This document shows positions 27,860 through 36,797 of a stretch of 64,000 nt of DNA, piece by piece. The DNA lies in NCBI GenBank assembly GCA_964491915.1, contig CAZBHS010000008.1:81599-145598 (forward strand), written 5' to 3'. The notes beneath the pieces are model-generated. The model was not told the DNA's origin, searched no databases, and saw only the letters and a program-made list of their open reading frames with translations. Positions within the stretch are counted from its first letter, which is position 1. Each line of letters begins with the position of its first letter. The DNA comes from JAHELQ01 sp964491915. Lineage in GTDB: Bacteria; Acidobacteriota; Aminicenantia; UBA2199. The translations under genes and the position numbers were made by a program.

Positions 27860-27874
27860 CCGGCAGTCTAAACA

Positions 27875-29128
27875 TTATTCGATCCTGGTGTTATCCGGGA
27901 TCGATTCATTCTTGGGAATCACCACAATGCCGTCGACAATGCAGTAATCCTTGCATTCCACCTCTTTCTCGCTGCCTTTATAGTCGATCACCACATTGTT
28001 CCCGATATTTACATTTTTGTCGATTATGGTATTACGGATCAAACAATTGCGCCCGATTCCCACCGATTCCGCCTGCGATGATTTTTGATTCGAATAAAAA
28101 TCTGCGCCCATCATAATGACCCGCTCCAGCGTTGAACCTTCCCTAATTATCGAGCGAATGCCCACCACAGCATGGCTGATTTTACTTCCCTCCAGGATCG
28201 AACCTTCGGAGATCAACGCATGGTCGATATGGCAGTTCTTGATCTTTGAGCCGGGGAGAAAACGGGCGTGGGTAAAAATCGGAACATCCTCGTCATAGAA
28301 GTTGAACTTGGGGACAGGCTCGGCAAAATCGAGATTCGCCTCGAAAAAAGAGCCGATGGTACCAATATCTTCCCAATAATCATTAAAAATATAGGAATGA
28401 ACCCGGCAACGGCGAATCGAGTCCGGGATGATCTGCTTGCCGAAATCCTCTTTTTCGTTCTCTTCCAACAACTTGACCAACACATCTTTGTTGAAGAAAT
28501 AGATGCCCATGGAGGCGAGAAAATTCTCTTTGGCGTCTTCTCCGAAAAAATTCGCCGGCGTGAACATACCATCCAGGACCCTGTTATCCGAAGGCTTTTC
28601 GACAAAATCGATGATTCTCTTACTCTCATCAATTTTAAGGATGCCGAAACTCGATGCCAAATCGCGGTTGATGGGCTTGGCGGCAATGGTGATATCCGAC
28701 CAGGAATCGCGGTGAAAATTGTAAAATTCCCGCAGATTAATGCGGAATAACTGATCGCCCGAAAGTATCACCACATAATCCACAGGCTGATTTTTGATGA
28801 AATGGATATTCTTGCGCACCGCGTCGGCCGTCCCCTGGTACCATTTTTTGTTGTCAAAGGTTTGCTGGGCCGCCAAAATCTGGCAGAATCCCTTTGAAAA
28901 ACCGTCGAATTTATAGGTATTAGTAATATGACGATGCAAAGACGCCGTGTTGAATTGAGTCAACACATAGATCTTTTTTACCCCCCAGTGTAGACAGTTG
29001 GAGATGGGAATATCGATTAACCGGAATTTTCCCCCGATAGGCACTGCGGGTTTCGCCCGGAATCTGGTCAAAGGAAACAATCTGGTCCCTTGCCCCCCGC
29101 CTAAAATAACGGCCAACACATTTTTCAT
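27875..29128 (-). CDS. glgC: Glucose-1-phosphate adenylyltransferase
   Basis: A 417-residue ADP-glucose pyrophosphorylase of normal length. It shows the nucleotide-binding start VILGGGQGTRLFPLTRFRAKPAVP, the glucose-1-phosphate site motifs ISNCL and WYQGTADAVR, the VEKP loop, and a C-terminal left-handed beta-helix of isoleucine-patch repeats. It makes ADP-glucose for glycogen. The ATG follows GGGAGGCGGAAG. It follows efp on the minus strand with an 83-base gap. No glycogen synthase gene is nearby. Confidence 0.95.
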   Translation of the reverse strand: MKNVLAVILGGGQGTRLFPLTRFRAKPAVPIGGKFRLIDIPISNCLHWGVKKIYVLTQFNTASLHRHITNTYKFDGFSKGFCQILAAQQTFDNKKWYQGTADAVRKNIHFIKNQPVDYVVILSGDQLFRINLREFYNFHRDSWSDITIAAKPINRDLASSFGILKIDESKRIIDFVEKPSDNRVLDGMFTPANFFGEDAKENFLASMGIYFFNKDVLVKLLEENEKEDFGKQIIPDSIRRCRVHSYIFNDYWEDIGTIGSFFEANLDFAEPVPKFNFYDEDVPIFTHARFLPGSKIKNCHIDHALISEGSILEGSKISHAVVGIRSIIREGSTLERVIMMGADFYSNQKSSQAESVGIGRNCLIRNTIIDKNVNIGNNVVIDYKGSEKEVECKDYCIVDGIVVIPKNESIPDNTRIE

Positions 29129-29211
29129 CTTCCGCCTCCCTTTCCCCGTAAATTATAGATGACCAAGCAGGGAGCCGTACACTCCCCACTTCCAGTCGTT
29201 TCTTAAAAAAT

Positions 29212-29775
29212 CTATTTACTGACACGTTCAATGTATGAACCGTCACGGGTATCCACTTTAATAACACATCCAATTTCGACAAACGGCGGCACCTGGACCT
29301 CCATACCGTTATCCAACTTCGCCGGTTTGTAAGAAGCCTGGACTGTCGCGCCTTTAATTGAAATTTCGGCCTCTACCACTTCGAACTCCATCGTAAGGGG
29401 CGGGCTGATGTTCATTGGTTTTTCCTGGAACAATTCCAACTGATAAGTGGTATCTTCTTTCAGATAATAGGCGGTATCCCCCACGAATTCCGCATCCAGA
29501 CTAATCTGGTCATAGGTCTCGCTATCCATGAAAATATATTGGCTGCCATCCTGGTACGAAAACGAGACTTCACGGGTCTCGAGGACCACGCGCTCGATCT
29601 TTTCACTGGAACGAAACCTGAAATCACGAATCGTCATATCCACGAGATCCCTGATTTTTGTCTGTACAATCGCGTTACCTTTACCCGGCGTAATGTGTTT
29701 CATATCCTCGACTCGATATAATTTTTCATTCAGCAAAATCACCATTCCCTTCCGGATCTGTGTTGCGCTAATCAT
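29212..29775 (-). CDS. efp: Translation elongation factor P
   Basis: A 187-residue EF-P with three beta-barrel domains. The tip loop is HITPGKGNAIVQTK, with Lys32 at the site that is lysylated or otherwise modified in many bacteria. The C-terminal domain ends with IKVDTRDGSYIERV, the usual signature. It relieves ribosome stalling on polyproline. No modification enzyme (EpmA, EarP) is seen nearby. The start overlaps the end of the upstream gene by eight bases, so the two are probably co-transcribed. Confidence 0.95.
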   Translation of the reverse strand: MISATQIRKGMVILLNEKLYRVEDMKHITPGKGNAIVQTKIRDLVDMTIRDFRFRSSEKIERVVLETREVSFSYQDGSQYIFMDSETYDQISLDAEFVGDTAYYLKEDTTYQLELFQEKPMNISPPLTMEFEVVEAEISIKGATVQASYKPAKLDNGMEVQVPPFVEIGCVIKVDTRDGSYIERVSK

Positions 29776-31006
29776 ATAAACCTCCGCTTATAAATTTATT
29801 GATCTGTACTCTATCGTTTGATCTGACATAAAGAATTTTATCATTTTGTTTGGTCAAGAAAAAATATCCGCTTTGCGACTTTCCCGCCAAAAAACCGGCC
29901 CGACCGACAGTGCCCGCTTTAAAATTTACTTTGAACGTATGTTCCACAAACCGTTTCATCACAAAAAAGAAATAGGATGCAAACTTCTGGTGATCCCATG
30001 AGGATTTGTAAATCAAAAAATAAGAATCGCCTTTTCGATACAATTCAAACGCGTCCCCGCCCCAACCAACGGCGTGGTCGTTATAACGGTCCTCCTCCAT
30101 CACCAAAACATTGGAGAAGTATTCTCCCAACACACCGGAATGGTATAACTTGTAGCCATCAGGTTTATAGTTCACCGGCACTCGGACCGGTGATTCTTTT
30201 TTCAAATACTTCTCGGGATGGAGCACCTGCTCCGAAGAGGCGGGAATCTCGCCCAACGCATTGTTGACCGCCTTCCATTTCTTTTTTTTATATAAAAGAT
30301 CGACAAATTTCAAACCCTCGATATAGGGCATCATTAAAAAATGCTTGATAAATCCTGTGGCTTGGTGCAAAATCGTCGAATTGGAAATGGGCGAAAACGA
30401 CATCAGCGCATCGCTATTGTATGAGGTCAACAAGTCCACAGCCAGAGGAATGGATGAAAACTTGCGGCTATAATGCACCATCGTAAATGTGGCATCCCCT
30501 TCCAACGCGGCGGAAACCGCCAGGCTCCGGTCGTCGATATCCCCCAATCCGCCTTTTTTTTTTCCGATGCCGATATATTGATCCTGCGTAGCCCGTCGTA
30601 GTTCGTGAACCACCACCAACGCGGAAATCATGTTGAGGTCGCCATAATCCAGGAGTATCAACAATTCTCCCTTATTTTGATCATACAACCCGCCGGCGCT
30701 CTCCCGCAACAATTTCTTCTTGATGGCTTTCAAATCCACCGGCTCTTGTACGAAACCCATCAACCTGACAAACAAGTTCTCCCGTTGAGCCAATTCATCG
30801 GGGTACTCGCGATCCACCATGTTATCGACAATCAACTCCAGATCGAGCTTCGATACATAACGAACCGTCAAGCCTTTTTTGAACGGAAGTTTTCCCACTA
30901 GCACCAATTGTTTTCGAAGCTCCGGGATTGAAGGGGATTGTGGATAAAAAGGTAGGCATAAGCAGAGTATGCAAAGACAGAGAATTGGAGGGAGGAATGT
31001 TCTCAT
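29768..31006 (-). CDS. Secreted zincin-like protein with a degenerate metal motif
   Basis: A 412-residue protein with a signal peptide (MRTFLPPILCLCILCLCLPF). Around residues 130-140 it has VVVHELRRATQDQY. Related secreted proteins I recall carry HELTHALQDQ, a zinc-protease HExxH; here the second His is Arg, so the site is probably dead. The rest is mixed alpha/beta with a C-terminal beta region (about 290-410). It precedes efp and glgC on the same strand. Function unknown; the zincin relation rests on one motif and its setting. Confidence 0.65.
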   Translation of the reverse strand: MRTFLPPILCLCILCLCLPFYPQSPSIPELRKQLVLVGKLPFKKGLTVRYVSKLDLELIVDNMVDREYPDELAQRENLFVRLMGFVQEPVDLKAIKKKLLRESAGGLYDQNKGELLILLDYGDLNMISALVVVHELRRATQDQYIGIGKKKGGLGDIDDRSLAVSAALEGDATFTMVHYSRKFSSIPLAVDLLTSYNSDALMSFSPISNSTILHQATGFIKHFLMMPYIEGLKFVDLLYKKKKWKAVNNALGEIPASSEQVLHPEKYLKKESPVRVPVNYKPDGYKLYHSGVLGEYFSNVLVMEEDRYNDHAVGWGGDAFELYRKGDSYFLIYKSSWDHQKFASYFFFVMKRFVEHTFKVNFKAGTVGRAGFLAGKSQSGYFFLTKQNDKILYVRSNDRVQINKFISGGLYD

Positions 31007-31086
31007 TTATTTATAAATTTTCAAAGGAATTTAATTTCCCGTTATCTCTCATAATAGAGAATTATTACAACCAAATATAAAAAAAA

Positions 31087-31159
<73 letters not shown>

Positions 31160-31796
31160 ATTCAAGGCATATTTATAACACACTTCCCCACGAATTGCAA
31201 CCCAAAAAATTCACAAACCCTCCCCTCTCCTATTCTCATCACCCCAAAGACCCGTACCCATCAAAGTTATCCACCCCTACCCAAAAAAATTAAACACCAA
31301 ACCAATAAGCACACCCCCAGCCCCGGAGCGTCCACCGGGTTCACACCGTCCACAATGTCCACACTCTTTTTCTCTCCGAAGGTCGAGTAAAAAAAAAACT
31401 AAAGCTTCAGGAAGGGGAAGAGGAGGTGGGGGATGAATAAGATGTCGTTTTCGTGGTGGAGGTAGTCGCGGGTGACGATGATGGATTTGGAGACGCGGCC
31501 GGGGTAGCGGTTGATGAAGTTTTTGATTTCCAGGGGGACTTTTGAGGCGTTCTTGCGGAATTTCACCTCCACCGGAATCATGGCGCCTTCCTTGTGAAGA
31601 AAGGGGCGATTAAAAAGAAGACGAATGTCCCTTCCAGAACATCTCTCTCGACAAACATAATACTATTTTATCAGGCGCCATGAAAAAATCAAGGTAAAAT
31701 AAAATTAGGCGGCTCTCTTGAAATTTTGCGTGGATTCCGATACTATTTCAATATGTTGCACCAGCTAAAAATTACTTGAATAGGATAAAAACCGGC
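31160..31796. other. Gap with a gene remnant and little else
   Basis: These 637 bases lie between tRNA-Ala and the AAA+ ATPase gene. The part 31160-31398 is C-rich with no gene. The only coding trace is the minus-strand remnant described at 31399-31581. No clear promoter for the ATPase gene was found; AT-rich sequence at 31660-31790 could hold one. Confidence 0.4.
31399..31581 (-). pseudogene. C-terminal remnant of an AAA+/DUF4143 ATPase
   Basis: The 60-residue frame IPVEVKFRKN...LEIKNFINRYPGRVSKSIIVTRDYL...ILFIPHLLF matches the last segment of DUF4143 ATPases, where a PD-(D/E)XK-like fold ends with PVEVK and a hydrophobic strand. In the same frame upstream sequence stays open to about 31660 and also looks related (RDIRLLFNRPFLHKEGAM), but the ATPase domain is missing. 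It is best read as a decayed gene beside the tRNA. Confidence 0.55.
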
Positions 31797-33344
31797 ATGG
31801 ACTTGAAAAAAGAAATCGATATTTTGTACCGGTCGCGGCATACTCTCATCTGTATGATCTCGCGGGAAGAAGAGCGTATCGTCAAAGAATACACCGATTA
31901 TTGTCAGGAAAAGAGTAAGCAACTCTACATGTGGGATCACGGCGATTCATTCAAGGGGCTGGTCAACGCCCAACCCATCTCAACGCGAGCCACAGATCCC
32001 CTCACGGCTCTGGAAACCATCGCCAAACTCCCGGACCCCAGCATCATTATCTTACGGGATTTTCACCAATGCTGGAAAAACCAACCGCGGGTCATTCGCA
32101 AATTGCGCAACCTGGCCCAGGAATTCAAGTTTACCAAAAAAACCATCGTGGCCATCATGCCGGTGGAGGAAATCCCGGTGGAATTGAAAGACGACGCCAC
32201 AGTTCTCACGCTACCGCCCCCGGACATCAACCAATTGGACCTGATTTTGCAAGATCTGGCCAATGCTCCCAACGTAAAATTCCAATTGAACCGCCCGGAA
32301 AAAGAGACCTTCCTGCGCTCGGCGCTGGGGCTTTCCACCAACCAGGCGCAACGAATCTTCGCCCGCGCCATTGTGTCCGGCGGCAAACTGGAGGCAAAAG
32401 ACATGAGGCTGGTGACACAATATAAAAAAGAGATCATCAAAGAATCCGGCGCATTGGAATTTTTCACTCCCAATGAAACCCCAGACGATGTCGGCGGTCT
32501 GGACATTTTGAAGGACTGGCTCAAAACCCGGCGTTTCGCCTTCACAACTGAAGCCCGCCAGTATGGCCTCCCCTCTCCAAAAGGGATCGCCCTGATCGGT
32601 ATTCCCGGTTCCGGTAAGTCGTTGACGGCAAAAATGATCGGCGCTCTATGGGGGTTGCCGTTGATTCGTCTGGATATCGGCGCCATCTATGGAAGCCTGG
32701 TGGGACAATCGGAAGCCAATGTCAGGCAAGCTCTGACGCTATCCGAAGCCATCGCTCCCTGTATCATGTGGATCGATGAAATCGAAAAGGGACTGGCGAG
32801 CGGAGACTCTGACGGCGGCACCAGCAGCCGGGTGTTCGGTACCATCCTCTCCTGGATGCAAGAGAAAACAAAACCTGTGTTCATTGTGGCAACCGCCAAC
32901 AACATCGCCGCGTTGCCGCCGGAACTATTGAGGCGAGGCCGCTTCGACGAAGTGTTCTTCCTGGACCTACCCAACCTTGTGGAACGGAAAGCCATTTTTT
33001 ACGTCCACATCCGCAAACGCAACCGCGATCCCAAACGCTTCAACCTCTCCCGTTTAGCGGCTATATCGGACGGTTATGTAGGAGCGGAGATCGAGCAGGC
33101 CATCATCGACGCCATGTACATAGCTTTTAGCGACCGGAGTCGTCCGGGACGGGAATTCACCACCCAGGATATCCTGGACGCCCTCAACCGGTTGGTCCCC
33201 CTCAGCCGCAGCCAAAAAGAGAACATCGACATGTTGCGCAGTTGGCTCAAAGAGGGACGGGCCCGCTCCGCGTCGTCAAAAGATATCGCGGACAACGGCA
33301 GTAAAATCGTCAATATCGAAATAGATCCGTTAAGGAGTCAATGA
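31797..33344 (+). CDS. Ycf46-like AAA+ ATPase
   Basis: A 515-residue ATPase. A family-specific N-terminal region (about 1-225) resembles Ycf46 of cyanobacteria and plastids. The AAA+ module follows with Walker A GIPGSGKS (268-275), Walker B IMWIDEIEKG (DE at 327-328), sensor 1 IVATANN and the arginine motif LLRRGRFDE. A lid domain ends near 460. Its role is unknown; AAA+ proteins of this kind remodel partner proteins. I use ATG 31797, after AGGAT; the frame opens with TTG at 31776. It overlaps the DUF1257 gene by four bases and heads a five-gene cassette. Confidence 0.88.
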   Translation: MDLKKEIDILYRSRHTLICMISREEERIVKEYTDYCQEKSKQLYMWDHGDSFKGLVNAQPISTRATDPLTALETIAKLPDPSIIILRDFHQCWKNQPRVIRKLRNLAQEFKFTKKTIVAIMPVEEIPVELKDDATVLTLPPPDINQLDLILQDLANAPNVKFQLNRPEKETFLRSALGLSTNQAQRIFARAIVSGGKLEAKDMRLVTQYKKEIIKESGALEFFTPNETPDDVGGLDILKDWLKTRRFAFTTEARQYGLPSPKGIALIGIPGSGKSLTAKMIGALWGLPLIRLDIGAIYGSLVGQSEANVRQALTLSEAIAPCIMWIDEIEKGLASGDSDGGTSSRVFGTILSWMQEKTKPVFIVATANNIAALPPELLRRGRFDEVFFLDLPNLVERKAIFYVHIRKRNRDPKRFNLSRLAAISDGYVGAEIEQAIIDAMYIAFSDRSRPGREFTTQDILDALNRLVPLSRSQKENIDMLRSWLKEGRARSASSKDIADNGSKIVNIEIDPLRSQ

Positions 33345-33745
33345 TGTCGCATTTCTCAAGACTGGCCACCCATTTTGTGTCAATGGAGCACCTGGCCAAA
33401 GCTCTAAAAGATGTGGGCTTCGGCAATGTGGAAATCCATGAGGCGCCGCAAAAATTAGCGGGCTTTTTCGGATTCAAAAGCGGAAAAACCGCTGAAGTGA
33501 TCATTCGCAAAGAGACCGCCAACATGAACGCCGACGCCGGCTTCAAAAAGAACGCCGACGGCCGCCTCGAACTCATTGTAGTGGCCGAAGACCGCTCCCG
33601 GTTTGAAAGACTGATGGGCAGGCTCCGTCAACGGTACAGCTACCATGTGGCGTTGGACACATTACGAAAACAGGGATTCGCCGTTGCCTCCGAAGCGGTG
33701 GAGAACGACCAATCGCTGCGTTTGGTGCTCAGGCGGATGGCCTGA
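33341..33745 (+). CDS. DUF1257 (Ycf35-like) protein
   Basis: A 134-residue protein beginning MMSHFSRLATHFVSMEHLAKALKDVGF, the hallmark of DUF1257, the family of plastid Ycf35. It contains the FGFKSGKTAEVIIRK strand pair, and a C-terminal part RLRQRYSYHVALDTLRKQGFAV like that of the longer family members. The function is unknown. It is translationally coupled to the Ycf46-like ATPase (ATGA overlap) and precedes a DUF2997 protein; the same families neighbour each other in other bacteria, from memory. Confidence 0.88.
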   Translation: MMSHFSRLATHFVSMEHLAKALKDVGFGNVEIHEAPQKLAGFFGFKSGKTAEVIIRKETANMNADAGFKKNADGRLELIVVAEDRSRFERLMGRLRQRYSYHVALDTLRKQGFAVASEAVENDQSLRLVLRRMA

Positions 33746-33768
33746 CAAAGGATACGGAAGATATCACC

Positions 33769-33981
33769 ATGAACGATATACAAGAAGTGGAAGTGGTCAT
33801 CGCCCCGGACGGCGGCGTCCAGATCAAAGTCAACGGCGTCAAAGGCGCGGGATGCCTGGGCATCACCGAGGAAATGCTCCGCTTATTGGGGCAAGATCTC
33901 CAGAACCGTGAATTGACGGACGAATATTACATGGAACAAAAAGAAAAGCAAAATGACTGGGACGCACAATCGAATGGCTGA
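33769..33981 (+). CDS. DUF2997 protein
   Basis: A 70-residue protein with the DUF2997 pattern: a short beta hairpin (VEVVIAPDGGVQIKVNGVKGAGC) followed by a helix with LGITEEMLRLLG. The single Cys in GAGCLG is typical. A ribosome site is not clear (GGAAGAT). The function is unknown; the family travels with DUF1257 and Ycf46-like ATPases. The end overlaps the next gene. Confidence 0.82.
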   Translation: MNDIQEVEVVIAPDGGVQIKVNGVKGAGCLGITEEMLRLLGQDLQNRELTDEYYMEQKEKQNDWDAQSNG

Positions 33982-34516
33982 ACGCGACATAAAATTGGAA
34001 ATGGCCCGGATCGTCCAGCAGTTGGACAATCGCATCGAAAAAGCATCGGATTTATTGGGCGGCACGTTTGTAATACTGATGGCAATCGTTTTATTCGTTA
34101 TCTACGGCATCGAGGATATGTCGTTCTGGAGCGGCATTATCCCGGGCATCATCGTAGGCTTCATCCTCCTGATGATAATTGGATTTATGATCACAGGCGC
34201 GGAACGAAGCTATGCAAAGAAAGCGGCGAAAAAAATCGACAATCTCTTCCCATATGGTTCCCCAGTGCGGCGGGAAGCGACTCAATTCTTGTCCACCATG
34301 CAGGAGACCAAAAACAAAGCCCTGGAAAAACTCTCTCAGATCTTGACCGATGTGGCATTCAACCTTCAGGACACGTCACCCCCGCCACCGGAAGAAACTC
34401 TTAAGCAGCAGAACATCCCCATCCCCAATACACCGCCGCAGGCTCCAGTCAACCCTACTCCTCAGCCCAAACCAAAATCCCGCAAATACATCCCCCTGGA
34501 AATCGAAGAGGAATAA
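33953..34516 (+). CDS. Two-TM membrane protein of unknown function
   Basis: The 187-residue frame has a charged N-terminal helix, two membrane helices (about 40-58 and 65-83), an amphipathic helix rich in Lys/Ala, and a proline-rich tail (PPPPEETLKQQNIPIPNTPPQAP) of some 60 residues ending in acidic residues. A start at ATG 33974 (MAERDIK) overlapping the previous stop by eight bases is also possible. I recognise no family. Its place within the cassette suggests a membrane anchor for the ATPase or its partners, which is inference. Confidence 0.7.
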   Translation: MTGTHNRMAERDIKLEMARIVQQLDNRIEKASDLLGGTFVILMAIVLFVIYGIEDMSFWSGIIPGIIVGFILLMIIGFMITGAERSYAKKAAKKIDNLFPYGSPVRREATQFLSTMQETKNKALEKLSQILTDVAFNLQDTSPPPPEETLKQQNIPIPNTPPQAPVNPTPQPKPKSRKYIPLEIEEE

Positions 34517-34526
34517 TCCTCAAGCG

Positions 34527-35120
34527 ATGACAGCCGACTTCCGTCGCCTTAACATCCATCACATCGACCCCCTCAGTCGCGCCAACGGCCCCGGCGTCTG
34601 TTTCACCATCTGGTTCCAGGGCTGCGCACTCCACTGCGACGGCTGCTTCAATCCCGCCACCCATTCAACAGCCCCCAACCAATTGACCACCATCGAAGAA
34701 CTGACAACCCACATCAAATCCTACGCCCCCCAGCTCGACGGCATCACCCTCACCGGCGGCGAACCTCTACTCCAATCAGACAACCTACTCCTCCTTCTCA
34801 ACGCCATCCAATCCCGCCCCGACACCGACCTCCCCATCATCCTCTTCTCCGGCCACACCTTCGAAGACATCCAATCCAACCCCAAGCTCTCCCCCATCCT
34901 GCAGCACATCGACATCCTCATCGCCGGCCCCTACCAACCAACCCTGGCCTCCAACCACCCTCTCCAGAGCTCCACCAACCAATCCATCCACCTCCTCAGC
35001 CAGCGCATCCCCCTCTCAGCCTTCCCCTCCATCCCCCCCGCCGAAATCCTCATCTCCCCCGACGGCCACATCGCCCTCTCGGGCACGAATCCGATAAATT
35101 TTATTGAAAAACAAAAATAA
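34527..35120 (+). CDS. Small radical SAM protein, NrdG/activase-like
   Basis: A 197-residue radical SAM enzyme of activating-protein type. The 4Fe-4S motif C-x3-C-x2-C is at Cys33, Cys37, Cys40 (QGCALHCDGC), the GGE motif in TLTGGEPLLQ binds SAM, and it has FSGHTFEDI and DILIAGPYQ. The enzyme should cleave SAM to make a radical for modifying a partner; no glycyl-radical enzyme lies nearby. Starts at 34527, eleven bases after the two-TM gene. It is very C-rich until its last dozen codons, where the sequence turns AT-rich. Its stop overlaps the next start by one base. Confidence 0.85.
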   Translation: MTADFRRLNIHHIDPLSRANGPGVCFTIWFQGCALHCDGCFNPATHSTAPNQLTTIEELTTHIKSYAPQLDGITLTGGEPLLQSDNLLLLLNAIQSRPDTDLPIILFSGHTFEDIQSNPKLSPILQHIDILIAGPYQPTLASNHPLQSSTNQSIHLLSQRIPLSAFPSIPPAEILISPDGHIALSGTNPINFIEKQK

Positions 35121-35608
35121 TGGTGTTCTTATTCGAAAAAGAACTTGCCAAATACTTTATAGATAAATCCGGTCACATAGACTTCAACTTCGAAGCCTAT
35201 GATTATGGTCCTTTCAGCAAGAATGTATATGAAGCAATCAGATTTCTTGAATCCAGGGATATCATAGAGATTTTTCCAGTCCCCCTTTATAAGACAAACC
35301 GTTACGAGATGGGGATTGACCGTATTTTGATGGGTGAAGAAGAAAATCAACTTAACTTTCACGATACAGAGACATATGAAAGCGAAGGGTACAAGCTAAC
35401 AACAAAAGGAAAAAAAATTATGGATTCACCCGAAAAATGGTTCTCATGGGGAAATCTGGATGAAGAGAAAAAAAAAGCCTTGATAAAATTTAAAACGACT
35501 CTCATTAATACTCCTCTAACTGACATTTTAAGATACGTTTACTCAAAATATCCTAAATATGCGGAAAAATCAGTAATTTATGAAAAATTATTTAGCACTG
35601 GAGTATAA
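35120..35608 (+). CDS. YwgA-like winged-helix protein, possibly N-terminally truncated
   Basis: A 162-residue protein opening with VFLFEKELAKYF, followed by FEAYDYGPFSKNVYEAIRFLE. The YGPFS motif and flanking helices match YwgA/Panacea-like proteins, in which this part usually follows a first helix with RLQK; that helix seems lost here. A second, mostly helical half (about 95-162) is unrecognised. Relatives occur in toxin-antitoxin and phage-defence settings. The base composition is far more AT-rich than in the five genes before it, suggesting transfer, although the start overlaps the radical SAM stop by one base. Confidence 0.65.
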   Translation: MVFLFEKELAKYFIDKSGHIDFNFEAYDYGPFSKNVYEAIRFLESRDIIEIFPVPLYKTNRYEMGIDRILMGEEENQLNFHDTETYESEGYKLTTKGKKIMDSPEKWFSWGNLDEEKKKALIKFKTTLINTPLTDILRYVYSKYPKYAEKSVIYEKLFSTGV

Positions 35609-35609
35609 A

Positions 35610-36017
35610 ATGACAGAGGCATTTTTACAAGATAGAGTTTTGAATTATTTTAAAGAACTAAAATTAGATGCTTTTTCAGAAGTTCCGCTTATGTCGCGCG
35701 TAATTGATGTGGTGGTGCTGAAAGACGATACAGTTATTACTTATGAGCTCAAAATAAAGAAATGGAAACAAGCGATAGAGCAAATGAAAGAGCATCGAAT
35801 CGCCTCCAGTTTTTGCATCCTTTGTATGCCAAAGCACATCGTCAGCGATAACCTTAGAGAAAAAATAAAACACGAGTTGGATTTTTTTGGATTCGGTTTT
35901 TCGTTATGGGATGATAGGAATGAAAAATTGGAAGAAATTTTGAAAGCGAAAAAGTCACGACTGGTAAGTCTCATTTCCCAAAAAAAACTCCAGGAGAATA
36001 TTGAGAAAATACAATGA
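35610..36017 (+). CDS. PD-(D/E)XK nuclease-like protein
   Basis: A 135-residue protein with the core of the PD-(D/E)XK fold: an Asp in SRVIDVVVLKDD, then YELKIKKWKQAIEQM giving E-x-K plus the downstream Gln, followed by alternating strand and helix. The catalytic set looks complete, so metal-dependent nuclease activity is plausible; some members are only DNA-binding. The ATG at 35610 has GGAG six bases before it. It follows the YwgA-like gene after one base and overlaps the next by four, in an AT-rich islet. Confidence 0.7.
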   Translation: MTEAFLQDRVLNYFKELKLDAFSEVPLMSRVIDVVVLKDDTVITYELKIKKWKQAIEQMKEHRIASSFCILCMPKHIVSDNLREKIKHELDFFGFGFSLWDDRNEKLEEILKAKKSRLVSLISQKKLQENIEKIQ

Positions 36018-36580
36018 AGGAAGTAGAGCACTTTATTCGATTTGGTTCTCACAAAGAAAGAAAAATTCTAAAGTCCCTGATGACCCAAAATTGCGTATTT
36101 AATTTAGCATTGAATGCGAACGTCGTAACAAACACGCCGTCAGCAATCCAGAGGATGTTGGATGTTGGTTTTCCCAAGTGTGATTTTTTTATCGATCCCC
36201 AAACCTATATTATTCAGTTAGATCCCTTGAGATATTATTCTAGTCAAAAAATTATTGACGGAGTGAAACAAACAGTCCTGAAAAATTCAGTAGATAGACT
36301 TCTTAAAGAATATGGAGAACCTGTCCAAAAAATCCGTTCCGAAATGAAGAAGATGAGGGTAGATGACATAAAAGGGAACATCGAGGAGTTCACTGAAAAA
36401 ACGATCAATTTCCAGGATTCATTCTTGGAGACATTCAGACGCAATGATGCAGAAGACGACGGTTTCGATGACTATGACGATGTTCTAACAGAAGGAGTGA
36501 AACCCAAATATTGGCAAAGAAAAAATAGTGCCGGAATTAGTAATCGACAAGCAGTTGCTATTCTCAAAAGAAGCCCCTAG
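36014..36580 (+). CDS. Unknown protein of the AT-rich islet
   Basis: A 188-residue protein, mixed alpha/beta at the start (about 1-75), then a long charged helical stretch (about 80-140) and an acidic segment DDGFDDYDD. I recognise no family. It begins with an ATGA overlap on the nuclease-like gene. The last twenty residues lie in a region that is also open in another frame with more protein-like sequence (36528 onward), so a frameshift near the A-run at 36518-36525 is possible and the two may once have been one protein. Confidence 0.55.
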   Translation: MKEVEHFIRFGSHKERKILKSLMTQNCVFNLALNANVVTNTPSAIQRMLDVGFPKCDFFIDPQTYIIQLDPLRYYSSQKIIDGVKQTVLKNSVDRLLKEYGEPVQKIRSEMKKMRVDDIKGNIEEFTEKTINFQDSFLETFRRNDAEDDGFDDYDDVLTEGVKPKYWQRKNSAGISNRQAVAILKRSP

Positions 36581-36797
36581 CCACATTGCAAATATTTATA
36601 ACAACTTCGAAGAAATAAAAAAGATTTTCCTATGGATCGATAATTTCAATGAAACCGAAGAGAATGACGCCTACCTGCACAAACTGGTGGAATTTCTAAA
36701 GCAGTTCAAAGGAAAACAAATAATCAATCTCTATGGGGGGTATTTTTCCTTATATGATGAATGGGATTGGTACCCGGTATGTGGGGAAGAAGGGTGA
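36528..36797 (+). CDS. Small unknown protein, or continuation of the preceding gene
   Basis: An 89-residue frame with helix-rich, well-balanced composition (KEAPSHIANIYNNFEEIKK, LHKLVEFLKQFKG) and an aromatic end (YDEWDWYPVCGEEG). The start is a GTG at 36528 without a good ribosome site and 53 bases inside the preceding gene, which raises the possibility of a frameshifted single gene. I know no family. The stop overlaps a following GTG by four bases. Confidence 0.45.
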   Translation: MPELVIDKQLLFSKEAPSHIANIYNNFEEIKKIFLWIDNFNETEENDAYLHKLVEFLKQFKGKQIINLYGGYFSLYDEWDWYPVCGEEG

